Source: Aspidapion aeneum (taxonomy: Eukaryota; Arthropoda; Insecta; Coleoptera; Brentidae). Taken from it: a stretch of DNA of 64,000 nt. The notes beneath the pieces were generated by a model that made no database searches, was not told the DNA's origin, and worked only from the letters and a program-made list of their open reading frames with translations. A program made the translations under genes and the position numbers. Below are positions 1 through 10,562 of the stretch, piece after piece (positions within the stretch are counted from its first letter, which is position 1; each line of letters opens with the position of its first letter). The DNA lies in assembly GCA_963576565.1 (NCBI GenBank), contig OY755047.1, positions 24,807,171 to 24,871,170 on the forward strand, read 5' to 3'.

Positions 1-141
1 CTTTTGTTTACAAAAATCAGCTGGACAGTCAATGACGTCAAAAAAAAAGATTGCGGAAAAAATGCTTCAGGCAAAATAAAGTCCTCTTAGGGCCGGTTTA
101 TCAATGGAGGGGTATCTCGTCGTGTTAGCTACCCCTGGGTC

Positions 142-441
142 CAGCGGCGTAGCGTGTCCGAAAGGGCGGGGGGGGGGGGGGGGCGACAGCTAAAATGGGC
201 GCCTCTGAAAACTGATGAAAAATCTTGTGGCAAAGGTCAAAAAGGCGCCTCTCACAAATCTTGCGACCAAAAAAAAAAAAGGTCATCATGTCGTTAGTTT
301 CCTTTGGCACCCACTCAATTGGCCATTACCGGCCGGCCCGACTTAATAAAGCTGAGGGCGCTTCGGCCACCTATGGGGCGCCACTACCCTCGGGGCGGGG
401 GGGGCGACGAACCCCCCGCGCCCCCCCACGCTACGCCGCTG
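142..441. mobile_element. hAT-type MITE nested in the Harbinger-like element
   Basis: The ends are CAGCGGCGTAGCGTG and its reverse complement. The 8-bp duplication CCTGGGTC sits on both sides (134-141 and 442-449) and is perfect. An 8-bp duplication with CAG...CTG ends is the hAT signature. The body is GC-rich with a poly-G run near 167-182, and small spurious reading frames run through it. A second member of the family, sharing the internal block around 267-290, lies at 38053-38320. Because it interrupts the larger element, it inserted later. Confidence 0.88.
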
Positions 442-466
442 CCTGGGTCAACTCTAACCTTGGGTA

Positions 467-506
467 TTGACATATTTGGATATATTAATATATCCAAATA
501 TGTCAA
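467..506. repeat. Perfect 40-bp palindrome
   Basis: The half-site TTGACATATTTGGATATATT is followed without spacer by its exact reverse complement. It lies inside the Harbinger-like element, shortly after the nested hAT. Such a site can extrude a cruciform or form an RNA hairpin. It may be a tiny transposon remnant or a subterminal binding site; nothing in the sequence decides this. Confidence 0.9.
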
Positions 507-1809
507 CATACAGGGACTCTATTTACTGGGGTAACCCTCGAGTTAAAGATGTTAACCAAGAGCTCCGAAACTCGCAGGTTGATAATGCTGATAACAATCA
601 ACCATCTAAGTGTTCCCTTCTTATTTGATAGTCTATGGTATTTTTGACATTTTGTGGTTGTAATCATATGTTTTTCTTTTTGTATTTTTGGTTTTGGGTG
701 TTTTGTTAAAAAAAATGATTTGGAAAAACCTTATTCACCTTCTTCAGTTAATGTACTCTAGCCATCAGTAAGTATTTACTACGTATGAAAATATTTTAGC
801 TACATAAAAATTAAAATAAAATAAAAATGCTAGATTTATACATTACATAATTTAAGAGATAAAATGAGTTGAAAGCAAATGGATTATTGTCAATATTGGA
901 TCATAATACTGCATTTTTAAGTTTATACACAGTTTATATATAGTACACCTATTTTATTTTTGTTGCAGATCATTTCTTTGCAAGGAAACAAACAAACTTC
1001 TCTAAACTTGGGCATTCTAATGAAGAAATATTAACAAGGTACATCAACAAGAAATAATGGTACTAGTTTCTGGCACATGGCACATCAAACTGTTATCCCG
1101 GAATGACTGATTTACAAACACCCTGTGCAGAGCAAGAGGTCTCCTGGCTGACCAGAAGTGGTTTCAAAACATTCATCTTACATATTATTTATTATGTAGC
1201 ATATTTTTTTTTTATTATAAAAGTGCTCTAGCATGTTTGAATGATTTCAGTATTTTATTTTGATATTACTTTATAAGTTAATTGTGGATTATTTCTGATT
1301 CCTAAAATAATGTTGTATAACAAAAGAACTTGTTAGTCATTTGTCAGGGGCTGCCAAATAAAAATTTAAAAAACTCAGTGTTTGAAATACATTCACTTTT
1401 TATTTTGCATTTTTAAATAAATATAAAAAGTTTTAAAACTATATACATAAATTAGTATTATAATAAGACTGGTACACATATTGATGATGATTTATATGTA
1501 AATAGGCCTTGCAGCCCTCTCACTCATATAAAGTATCGCCGCTGCTGTTCTCAAAATTTCGGAGCATCCTATTTAACACTTATAAAAATAAAGTACACAA
1601 TTTAAATGTTATGCTTTTGAGAAAAATCAACCAAAATAAAAAAAACACTTTAAAATTATTCCAACGTTTGTGGTTAACCCAGAGCTAAATACGTTACGCT
1701 GCCGTCCGAGCTCAGGTCAAGTTAGCCTAGAGTTAACCCTCGAGTTTGCAGTTAACCTTGGATGGATATACACTTGGCAACTTTAACCCCGGGACATCTC
1801 TAACTCGAG
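507..1809. other. AT-rich interior of the Harbinger-like element
   Basis: No gene-like reading frame, tandem repeat or RNA gene was recognised here. Short internal words such as GTTAACC and CTCGAG recur toward both ends, which fits transposase-binding subterminal repeats. Confidence 0.5.
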
Positions 1810-1932
1810 GGGTATCCCTCCATTGATAAACCGGCCCTTAGAGAAAGAAAACTTGCATCCTAAGGGACACATGCATCAGTTTGATATATCGTGTATGGAC
1901 AAATCGGGCTGTGCGAAAAGGGCGCGCCGTGT

Positions 1933-2790
1933 AGTTAGTTAGTTAGTAGTAGTGTGGGGTAGGCTCTGGGCCTGGCGACTAGGCACATGAAGCGCCCTAT
2001 TCGCCAACCCCCGGGCATCCCCCCTACTGCGTCCTTCCTTCGCTAAGGAATCTGCCCGTCTTCTGTTTAAAGGCCAGAATATCGGGCCACCTCAGATTCA
2101 GAACGTCTTCGGTCTCAAAGGCTTCCTCCTCGAATACCTCTCTTCTTGCCTCCTTGTATGCTTCACATGATGAGAGGAAATGCGCCGAGGTCTCGTCCAC
2201 GGCCCAACATCGCTCGCACATCGCGTCCTCCTTCACTCTCATCTTTGCCAGGTGTCCTTGTAGGACGCAGTGTCCGGTTAGGACTCCCACTATGGCTCCC
2301 ACCTCTCCTCGTGTTCTACGGAGCAGCCAGTCCCTACGGGATTTGCCGTATCCTGTCACATACTCCTTCGCCTGTCTGGCGTTTCCTGTGTTGGTCCATT
2401 CCCTTTGTATCTCTTTCTGAGTCCACTCTCTTAGGGCCGATTTGCCCTCTTGTGAGCCCCAGGAACGGCTCTAGCCCGACGCATTTCTGCCAGGATCCTC
2501 CCGCTTTCTCGTTTCCGGGAACTCCCATGTGGGACCTCTCTTACGCCGGCCAACTCCTGAAGTGCATCCGTACACTCCTACACCAAACCCGCGGACATGG
2601 TTGGTTTGCACAGTGCTTTTAGCGCAGCTTGACTGTCTGAACACATGCAGAGGCGTTTTCCTGTTTCGTTCCTAATTTCTTCCTCCCATGTTACCGCCAG
2701 TATAGCGTAAACCTCTGCCTGAAAGACTGTTGCATTGGATCCCAGCGAGTAGCTTTTTCCGCGCGCCGTGTACCTAGTCGCCAAACCAAA
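1933..2790 (-). pseudogene. LINE 3' fragment: RNase H and C-terminal zinc knuckle
   Basis: Decayed 3' end of a non-LTR retrotransposon on the minus strand. Three reading-frame pieces follow one another: 2784-2578 has an RNase H start (GSNATVFQAEVYAILAV, then CSDSQAALKAL); 2528-2334 has the RNase H motif VPGNEKAG; 2359-2024 has a C-terminal region with LTGHCVLQGHLAKM and a CxxC-H-C knuckle (CERCW, then H and C). RNase H plus this knuckle is typical of I/R1/LOA-type LINEs. The 3' end appears to be a short tetranucleotide tail (CTAA repeats on the minus strand, 1933-1950) rather than poly(A). Frameshifts separate the parts and the reverse transcriptase is missing, so this is a 5'-truncated dead copy. 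Open frames on the plus strand here are antisense shadows. Confidence 0.85.
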
Positions 2791-3082
2791 AATAGTCTCC
2801 CCACCACTACTACTATTACTACTAAATCGAAGAACATTTCGTCTGTTATACTCTCATGAATTAACTATAATATTTGTCAAAAAGTCATAATTTAGGTTTA
2901 TTTTTGGGCTACCCCAATTTTTAGGTCGTGAATCCACTGCTCAGCTAATTTATTCTTTAGTAAATAATTTGTTTAAAATAAGTACCCTGGTGCTTTTTTG
3001 GTAAATAATAAAGGAACTATAAAACAAATAAATAATTTGAAAAAATAGTCAATTTCTCAAAGTGGAGTTTGCAAATTACATA
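2791..3082. other. AT-rich spacer
   Basis: No gene or recognised repeat. A short run of CTA/ATT trinucleotides follows the LINE fragment at 2800-2825. Confidence 0.4.
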
Positions 3083-3776
3083 GAAAAAACTCAACGTCTT
3101 CTCCACTAGAGTCTTTATTGTTTCGGGCTTTATTTGGGACATGTTTCATAAGAGATCCATCATCAGCTTTAAAAATCTTCAAACGACACTCATATACCCA
3201 GCAAGCTAATGCGAGGGTTCAAAGAGGTTTCCTAAGCAGGAGTGGTAAGTGGAGAATTTACATTTTTTGGTGGTTGAAGGCATTAATCAACCATTTTGAG
3301 TTATTTTATTTTTAAAACTAAAACATTTTAATTTTTTTAATAAAAAAAAATTGTTTTTAAAGTTATTTTCAATTTTTGGTATGAAATTTTTACTTTTTCC
3401 TTTGTACAAGCAAACAGTAAAAATGTAATTCCAAAAATGGAAATAACTTAGTAAATTTAAACACAATTTTTTTTTTGATAAAAAAAATTCAAATGCTTTA
3501 GTTTTAGAAATAAAGTAACTTTCAATGGTTGATTAGTGCCTTCAACCAATAATAAATGTGAATTCTCCACTTCCCACTCCTGCTCAGGGAACCTCTTTTT
3601 CGCTGGATTTTCAACTAGTATTGCAACTTTTTGAACCCTCGCATCAGCTTGCTGAGGGTATAAGTGTCTTTTGAAGGTTTTTGAAAGCTTATGATAGGTC
3701 TCTTTAGATTCGAAACATGTCCCAAATAAAACCCAAAACAATAAAGACTTTGGTGGAGAAGGCGTTGAGTTTTTTC
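3083..3776. mobile_element. Long-arm hairpin element with coding-like arms
   Basis: GAAAAAACTCAACG at 3083 is matched by its reverse complement ending at 3776, and inverted similarity continues through both arms (about 3083-3300 and 3525-3776), with an AT-rich centre. The arms translate similarly: 3118-3315 on plus and 3741-3457 on minus share GTCF, FKRH, QQA(N/D)ARVQ and a SGKW or EWEVE block. This can be an effect of the inverted duplication rather than proof of a gene. No transposase motif is visible and no clear target duplication was found. Confidence 0.65.
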
Positions 3777-4125
3777 TTTATAATTAAATAATTGTTTTTT
3801 TTATATTGTTTTTTGATTCTATGAGGTTCATATATCTAGATAAAAATGATATTTTCGAATAAAATCTATTCGAAATATTTGTCATCATTTACATCACTAG
3901 ACACGCTTTTTCGATAGACTGTGTGCATGCAATGGAAACCTGAAAAATATTTCGCTATTTGTTGGTTTTTGTTATTTGAGGCTTTTTGTTCATCCATAGA
4001 ACAAAAAAGCTCACAATAAGGTACGAAAAAACTTGTTAAAGTAAAAAAGTGGATTCTAAAATAGATAGTTATTACCTATACATATACAGATTGAAATAGA
4101 GTACCTATAAAATAAAATAAATCAC
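3777..4125. other. Spacer between hairpin elements
   Basis: AT-rich, no gene recognised. Confidence 0.4.
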
Positions 4126-4314
4126 TTTTGTAGTTTTTTCTTGGGTATAGGGAGTAATGAAAGAAAAACCGATTTTTCTTGTGGCAACGTTTCGTTTCTG
4201 TATTGAAACTTTTTCAAGCCTCAGAAAAAGTTTCAATACAGAAACGAAACGTTGCTACAAGAAAAATCGGTTTTTCGTTCATTACTCCCTATACCCAAGA
4301 AAAAACTACAAAAA
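4126..4314. mobile_element. Near-perfect ~190-bp hairpin MITE
   Basis: Arms of about 90 bp (4126-4215 and 4224-4314) are almost identical inverted copies around an 8-bp loop (AAGCCTCA). The few mismatches include GTGGCAACG against GTTGCTACA and AATGAAAG against ATGAACG. High arm identity suggests recent insertion or recent palindrome formation. It has no coding capacity; the plus-strand frame across it is an artefact. No target duplication could be fixed. Confidence 0.8.
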
Positions 4315-4399
4315 TTATGTCACAAGGGAACGAAAATTATTTAAAATAAATCACTGTCAATTTCAATTTTCTGCATATTAAAAAAATCGAAAAATCGAA

Positions 4400-4649
4400 G
4401 CACTCATAGCTTCCTGTGAAAACAATGGCAAATTTAGATTCGAATTTTTAAGTGCACATGCGTGTGTTTTCTCATCTAGCTGCTGTGTAGATGGACGCTA
4501 TATTTGTTGTTTATTTACATTTTGCGGTGTTTTGCGTTTTTCATGTAAAATTATGTTTTTTTTTCTGTGAAAAATGGGAAATAGTTCACGTAAAACATGT
4601 GCGATTTGTGTCCAGGGGAAGTAAGGGAATGCCATTCTATAGGTAAGTA
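4400..4649. repeat. Left half of repeat family C, target of element A
   Basis: The stretch from about 4500, with TTTATTTACATTTTGC and TGTGAAAAATG, recurs at 22240-22400. It ends ATAGGTAAGTA immediately before element A. The uninterrupted copy at 22385-22400 reads ATAGGTAAATACTTGT, so the pre-insertion sequence here can be inferred. Confidence 0.7.
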
Positions 4650-6849
4650 CCCACTAAACACAAAACATTTTAATAACGTCAAAATAATGTATAAGTTAAA
4701 AACATAACCCCACATAGCACAAAAATCACATCAACATTAAATTAACGTGAACAAAAATAACAAAGTTTTTTTTTACTTGAAAACAACCTCATACCATGTA
4801 ATATTTATTTTGTTAAATCTACATGTTTAAAGATAACTTAAAAACAAGGAGAAATCAAGCTATAAAATCCACTTTTTTCTGAAGTTTCTGGTGCTGTGTA
4901 TATAACGTGTTTTTTACCCTCGTTATTTTCATGTACCAAATTCACACTTGAAAAGTCCTCCACAACATGTTCTAAAACGCCACTAGATTAAGACTTCTAA
5001 AACCTACTAACTTTCTGCGTCTTTTTTGGTCACGTTTTTTTAATAACATTTTTTTAACTTATAAGAGACGCGAAATGAAGTTATAAAAGTTCACTAGTTT
5101 AAGACTACAATACTTCAAGACAATTTTAAAGATGGCGCTCATGCAACACAAAATATCTATATATCTATCTATATACATTATGTTTTTTTTTTAAAAGCTA
5201 AACAAGATTTTTTAACAGTAAACACTTTCACAGAGTATTAATGTGTTTTATCAGGTTAGATGACTGATGCGTCGTGATCGTAAAGGATCAGGGATCAGTT
5301 TCTTAACAGGTTTTTGGACTTAAGAGGCCAAAGCACTGCCTGATAGATTTCGTCAAAGTAAAAAATGCCGACAATAGGTGGCGCTGCTGCTAGTAAAATC
5401 TCAAAATAATTATTCGGTAGAAAAGCCATGCAAGTCGTGTTTTAAAATTCGTGTAGAAAAGGCGTGAATCTAAAGTGATTTTAACGTTGATAAAAATGAC
5501 TTGAAACTAATGTAAAAACAGTGCTGTTTTAATTTGATAATGGCGTTATTACGACGCAGTTTTTAGCAACGTTATTTTTTATAACGTTAATGAATGACCT
5601 ATTAAGCTTGTTTTCATATATGAAATAAACGTTTTTTTCTAGCAGCTTTTAAAATCAACTTTTTTTTTCTCACGCCTTTTTTACGTGTTAAACACGTGAT
5701 TGTGCTATATGGAACGTTAGGTTGGATGTTAGTTCTAACGTCATATTCATAGTGAAAAAGAAGCTTAATAACCCGTTTTCTGACGTTAGAGAAATATTCT
5801 TATGTTTTTATAACGTTTTTTTAAAGTGTTTTTCGAACGTTAAAAAAATATTGATTTTTAACAGTAAAAAAGAAATGTTTTTTTAACAATGAAAAAATAT
5901 ATTTTTTCCAAATATCTCTAAAGATAATGTAACATAAATAATGTAAACAAAATTCTTCTATTTTGGAAACGCAGGGCAGCAACAGTCCGTTGAGGTTTTC
6001 GTGAACTCGACACTCAGTAAAGGCAATTCGGCTCGTAGCTTCTGAAAATAAAATTTAAAAATCTATGTAAACAATAATTTTGTAGTAAGTGCCTCGCCAC
6101 GAGGCCCAACAATTCATGCTCAAGTGAATACAAGGCAAACAATTTCAAGGCGCGTATTCACTTTAGCATGAATGCAAACGAAGCATTCGTTTGGTCCCGC
6201 TGCGAGGCTTGCGAAGTAGCAGTTTGCTAAACCTCGCCTATGTAACATTTATTTATCAATAAAGAAGATTTATTATTATTATATAATTCTGCCTCAAATG
6301 AATACGCGGCTTAAGGTCCGGCGGCTAATCGTCCGCAGTGAATTGTCGCATTCCCTGTTTGATTACCTATAGGTATGCGATATTTCATACAAAACCATTT
6401 TTTTTTCTTTTGTTTACTTTTTCTTACCTGATTTTGTGGTGCTTCATTTAGATCACTGCACACACATTTGTTATTCTTTAACTATGCCATCTTTCCCACA
6501 CAACTGGAGTAATATTCCGATCCAAATATGTATTCACTATCAATATTAATATATGCCATGTTTGTTTCTGTAAAATGCAAATATTTTAACCAAAATTACA
6601 AAAAGCGTCTTTGCTAGCGACTCGTATCAACTGGCAGCGAAACGCAACTAATGGCGATTTTCAGGTAGTGGGACTGCTATATATTTTTTTAATGTTTAAA
6701 AAACAAAACATTTATTAGCTTCATATATCTTAAATTCAACGTTAGAAGTGAGATCTAAGAAAAACATTATAAAAATAACCATATATTGATGGTATTATTT
6801 TGAATGTTAGTGAAATTATGGTTTTTTTAATGCTGGTTTCTTAACGTTT
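4650..6849 (+). mobile_element. Element A, left copy (carries nested element B)
   Basis: Begins CCCACTAAACACAAAACAT and is preceded by TA. Compared with the shorter copy at 59978-61329, this copy holds about 1 kb of extra DNA, which is element B. It stops near 6849, short of the expected GTGCTTAGTGGG end, losing roughly 150 bp. Its sequence is dense in AACGTT words and internal inverted repeats. There is no transposase frame. Comparison with the uninterrupted target at 22390 gives a TA duplication, which would fit Tc1/mariner-like or another TA-inserting superfamily; other copies do not show a clean TA, so the superfamily stays open. The same unit lies inverted at 8384-10562. Confidence 0.75.
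4709..5712 (+). mobile_element. Element B nested in element A (left copy)
   Basis: Inverted ends CCACATAGCACAA and TTGTGCTATATGG enclose about 1 kb. The A copy at 28947 reads CATAACGTTAGG across the site, whereas here CATAAC precedes and AACGTTAGG follows B, which implies a short AAC duplication. B ends resemble A ends (CC..A.TA.GCACAA), so A and B may be relatives. It is rich in AACGTT and AACGTG words and has no protein-coding signal. Confidence 0.7.
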
Positions 6850-8383
6850 TGCATAAGACCGGCCTAAATCAAAGCAAAATTATCGTACCGTAAACACCAC
6901 AAAGGACTGATAACACAGAAAGTAGGATGCATAAAGTACATTTTACGTATGCTTTTACATACTTTCGTGGAGCTGAAGTCACGTAAAATGGCAACGGTGA
7001 AAGGCAAAGGCATTTGAATGTCTATTGGCTCTTCACTTGCTCCTGCCTCATACTTCTGTGCTGGCCATCGATATCGAATCGATCTCCTTCTCCTGATGAG
7101 CCGCCAATGATAGAAAATTGAAAACTTAAAAGACCCCGCCAGTGCCGCACCCAGGAATATGTCTTGGTGGGGACCCAGCGCTTCTGGTTAGGTGATATCG
7201 TATTTTATGCTATTTTATATTTTTATTCATGTCATGTGGAAAATATCTATAAAAATCTTGGGTTTGGCACAGAAATCGTACCAAAATCTAGTAGGAGTCT
7301 TGTATCTCAAGGTTCTGTTAACATCCTAAATCGTATGTTTAAATAAAAAGATACAGAGGGATTTGTTTATTAGTACCAACAAGTATACAAAAAAGTAATA
7401 ATTTTAAAATGTGTGTTGGAGAGCTTGGCTATAATACTTTGACCTCTATCAATTCTTTTTACGGAATAACATTTTTACGTACCTACTTGACCTCATTTTC
7501 AAGATGTTGACACTTGACCAATGTTTCCTACTCTTTAGCAGCTTTTATGACATTTTTTGCCCAAGAATTGTTTTTTGCTTTTTGCTACTCTGGTCTTATA
7601 GTCCAGAGATAGTAAATGATTTTCGCAGACAAAAGTTGGGCGTCTGATCAAAATGAAGCCATTTGCGAAAATTTAGTCTGTTACTCATTACTAAAAAGAC
7701 CGGTGTATTGTGGACTATTATTATTATTATCCATTATCATAGAACCACAATTTATCACTAGATGATCTTTTAAAATAATTCGAAAGATATTCCTCAAGTG
7801 TGTTAAAAAATGTTGACTCATTCTTTGATATACAGAAAAAAGAAAATGAATAGTAAACATTTAATTTGCAGCCAATCAACGAACAGATAACAACGATTCA
7901 ATGCGGTTATTGAAATACTAATATTATGACCACAGTCCGTGATTCAAAGACCAAATACGTTAGAGCATAGCCAGGACCTCCATTTAATTCTTAATGTTTC
8001 TTTTCGGGTATACAAGATTTCGATTACTGCGCATGCGTCAGTTTTGGTGGTTTTAAAACACGGTGGATAGAATAGACCGGTGTTCGGATCTTTTAAATAT
8101 ATGTCGAATTTTTACGTCACTGGTGGTCCAGCTGATTTCTATAAACAAAAGTTAGATATGATATAAAAAACTAATATTTTTTGAATTTTTTGAAAACTAG
8201 GGCAATTGGCCTACTGTTTTTTAGTATATTCTTATAAAATAACATTTTTCAGACAGACCAGTCGTTATTTTTTTAGTGACGTGGAAAATTCGACATTTAT
8301 GCAGATTTATTGTGGGCACCATGAATTGGCAGCAACAAACCACTCTTAACTTTATTAGCAAATTATAAAGAAAAATACAAGTA
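6850..8383 (-). repeat. Spacer with family C right flank in inverted orientation
   Basis: Read on the minus strand from 8383 down to about 7950, this is the downstream half of family C (TACTTGTATTTTTCTTTATAA, then CCACCAAAACTGACGCATGC), matching 22390-22760. It is therefore the sequence expected just downstream of element A, but reversed. Position 6850-7900 has no recognised feature; the small frame at 7164-7346 has no supporting motif. Confidence 0.65.
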
Positions 8384-10562
8384 CCCACTAAGCACAAAAT
8401 CGTAAAAAACGTTAAATAAATGTTGAAAAAAAAAATGTTTTTTTCTAACACAAATTTGTGTTAAAATTAAGATATTCAAAATAATACCATCAATATATGG
8501 TTATTTTTATAATGTTTTTCTTAGATCTCACTTCTAACGTTGAATTTAAGATATATGAAGCTAATAAATGTTTTGTTTTTTAAACATTAAAAAAATATAT
8601 AGCAGTCCCACTACCTGAAAATCGCCATTAGTTGCGTTTCGCTGCCAGTTGATACGAGTCGCTAGCAAAGACGCTTTTTGTAATTTTGGTTAAAATATTT
8701 GCATTTTACAGAAACAAACATGGCAATTATTAATATTGATAGTGAATACATATTTGAATCGGAATATTACTCCAGTTGTGTGGGAAAGATGGCATAGTTA
8801 AAGAATAACAAATGTGTGTGCAGTGATCTAAATGAAGCACCACAAAATCAGGTAAGAAAAAGTAAACAAAAGAAAAAAAATGGTTTTGTATGAAATATCG
8901 CATACCTATAGGTAATCAAACAGGGAATGCGACAATTCACCGCGGACGATTAGCCGCCGAACCTTAAGCCGCGTATTCATTTGAGGCAGAATTATATAAT
9001 AATAATAAATCTTCTTTATTGATAAATAAATGTTACATAGGCGAGGTTTAGCAAACTGCTACTTCGCAAGCCTCGCAGCGGGACCAAACGAATGCTTCGT
9101 TTGCATTCATGCTAAAGTGAATACGCGCCTTGAAATTGTTTGCCTTGTATTCACTTAAGCATGAATTGTTTGGCCTCGTAGCGAGGCACTTACTACAAAA
9201 TTATTGTTTACATAGAATTTTAAATTTTATTTTCAGAAGCTACGAGCCGAATTGCCTTTACTGAGTGTCGAGTTCACGAAAACCTCAACGGACTGTTGCT
9301 GCCCTGCGTTTGCAAAATAGAAGAATTTTGTTTACATTATTTATGTTACATTATCTTTAGAGATATCTGGAAAAAATATATTTTTTCATTGTTAAAAAAA
9401 CATTTATTTTTCAATGTTAGAAAAACATTTCTTTTTTACTATTAAAAATCAATATTTTTTTAACGTTCGAAAAACTCTTTAAAAAAACGTTATAAAAACA
9501 TAAGATTATTTCTCTAACGTCAGAAAACGGGTTATTAAGCATCTTTTTCACTATGAATATGACGTTAGAACTAACATCCAACCTAACGTTCCATATAGCA
9601 CAATCACGTGTTTAACACGTAAAAAAGGCGTGAGAAAAAAAAACGTTGATTTTAAAAGCTGCTAGAAAAAAACGTTTATTTCATATATGAAAACAAGCTT
9701 AATGGGTCATTCGTTAACGTTATAAAAAATAACGTTGCTAAAAACTGCGTTGTAATAACGCCATTATCAAATTAAAACAGCACTGTTTTTACATTAGTTT
9801 CAAGTGATTTTTATCAACGTTAAAATCACATTAGATTCACGCCTTTTCTACACGAATTTTAAAACGCGACTTGCATGGCTTTTCTACCGAATAATAATTT
9901 TGAGATTTTACTAGCAGCAGCGCCAACTATTGTCGGCATTTTTTACTTTGACGAAATCTATCAGGTAGTGCTTTGGCCTCTAAACTCCAAAAACCTGTTA
10001 AGAAACTGATCCCTGATCCTTTAAGATCACGACGCATCAGTCATTCAACCTGATAAAGACACATTCATACTCTGTGAAAGTGTTTACTGTTAAAAAATCT
10101 TGTTTAGCTTTTAAAAAAAACATAATGTATATAGATAGATATATAAATATTTTGTCTTGCCTTGAGCGCCATTTTTAAAATTGTCTTGAAGTATTGTAGT
10201 CTTAAACTAGTGAACTTTTATAACTTAATTTCGCGTCTCTTTTAAGTTAAAAAAATGTTATTAAAAAAACGTGACCAAAAAAGACGCAGAAAGTTAGTAG
10301 GTTTTAGAAGTCTTAATCTAGTGGCGTTTTAGAACATGTTGTGAAGGACTTTTCAAGTGTGAATTTGGTACATGAAAACAACGAGGGTAAAAAACACGTT
10401 ATATACACAGCACCAGAAACTTCAGGAAAAAGTGGATTTTATAGCTTGATTTCTCCTTGTTTTTAAGTTATCTTTAAGCATGTAGATTTAACAAAATAAA
10501 TATTACATTGTATGAGGTTGTTTTCAAGTAAAAAAAAACTTTGTTATTTTTGTTCACGTGAA
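8384..10562 (-). mobile_element. Element A with nested B, right inverted copy
   Basis: Starts at its inner end with CCCACTAAGCACAAAAT, preceded by TA (8382-8383), and runs as the inverted counterpart of 4650-6849. The nested B begins at 9591 (CCATATAGCACAATCACG). Homology ends near 10562, inside B, so the distal ~90 bp of A and B is lost. A ~100-bp internal deletion near 8475 distinguishes it from the 59978 copy. The presence of B at the same site in both copies means the inverted copies were produced after B inserted. Confidence 0.75.

Larger units (their letters stand above)
90..1837. mobile_element. Harbinger-like non-autonomous DNA transposon
   Basis: Terminal inverted repeats of about 22 bp begin GGGCCGGTTTATCAATGGAG at the left end and match the reverse complement of the right end. 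The direct repeat TTA flanks both ends (87-89 and 1838-1840). A 3-bp TTA duplication with GGGCC-type ends is what the PIF/Harbinger superfamily produces. The 1.75-kb interior is AT-rich, has no transposase-like reading frame, and contains a nested hAT and a 40-bp palindrome. The subterminal regions share CTCGAGTTAACC-type words, for example near 536 and 1735. The structure is seen directly; the superfamily is inferred from duplication length and end sequence, with no protein to confirm it. Confidence 0.8.

Noticed and set aside
168..182. Poly-G run as a possible assembly artefact or G-quadruplex
   Set aside because: G/C runs recur in the sister hAT at 38053-38320, so they are a feature of that family; length may still be unreliable.
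2146..2622. 158-residue plus-strand open frame
   Set aside because: Antisense to the LINE RNase H/C-terminal region; no domain of its own.
7164..7346. 60-residue frame between the A copies
   Set aside because: No motif and no conserved counterpart.
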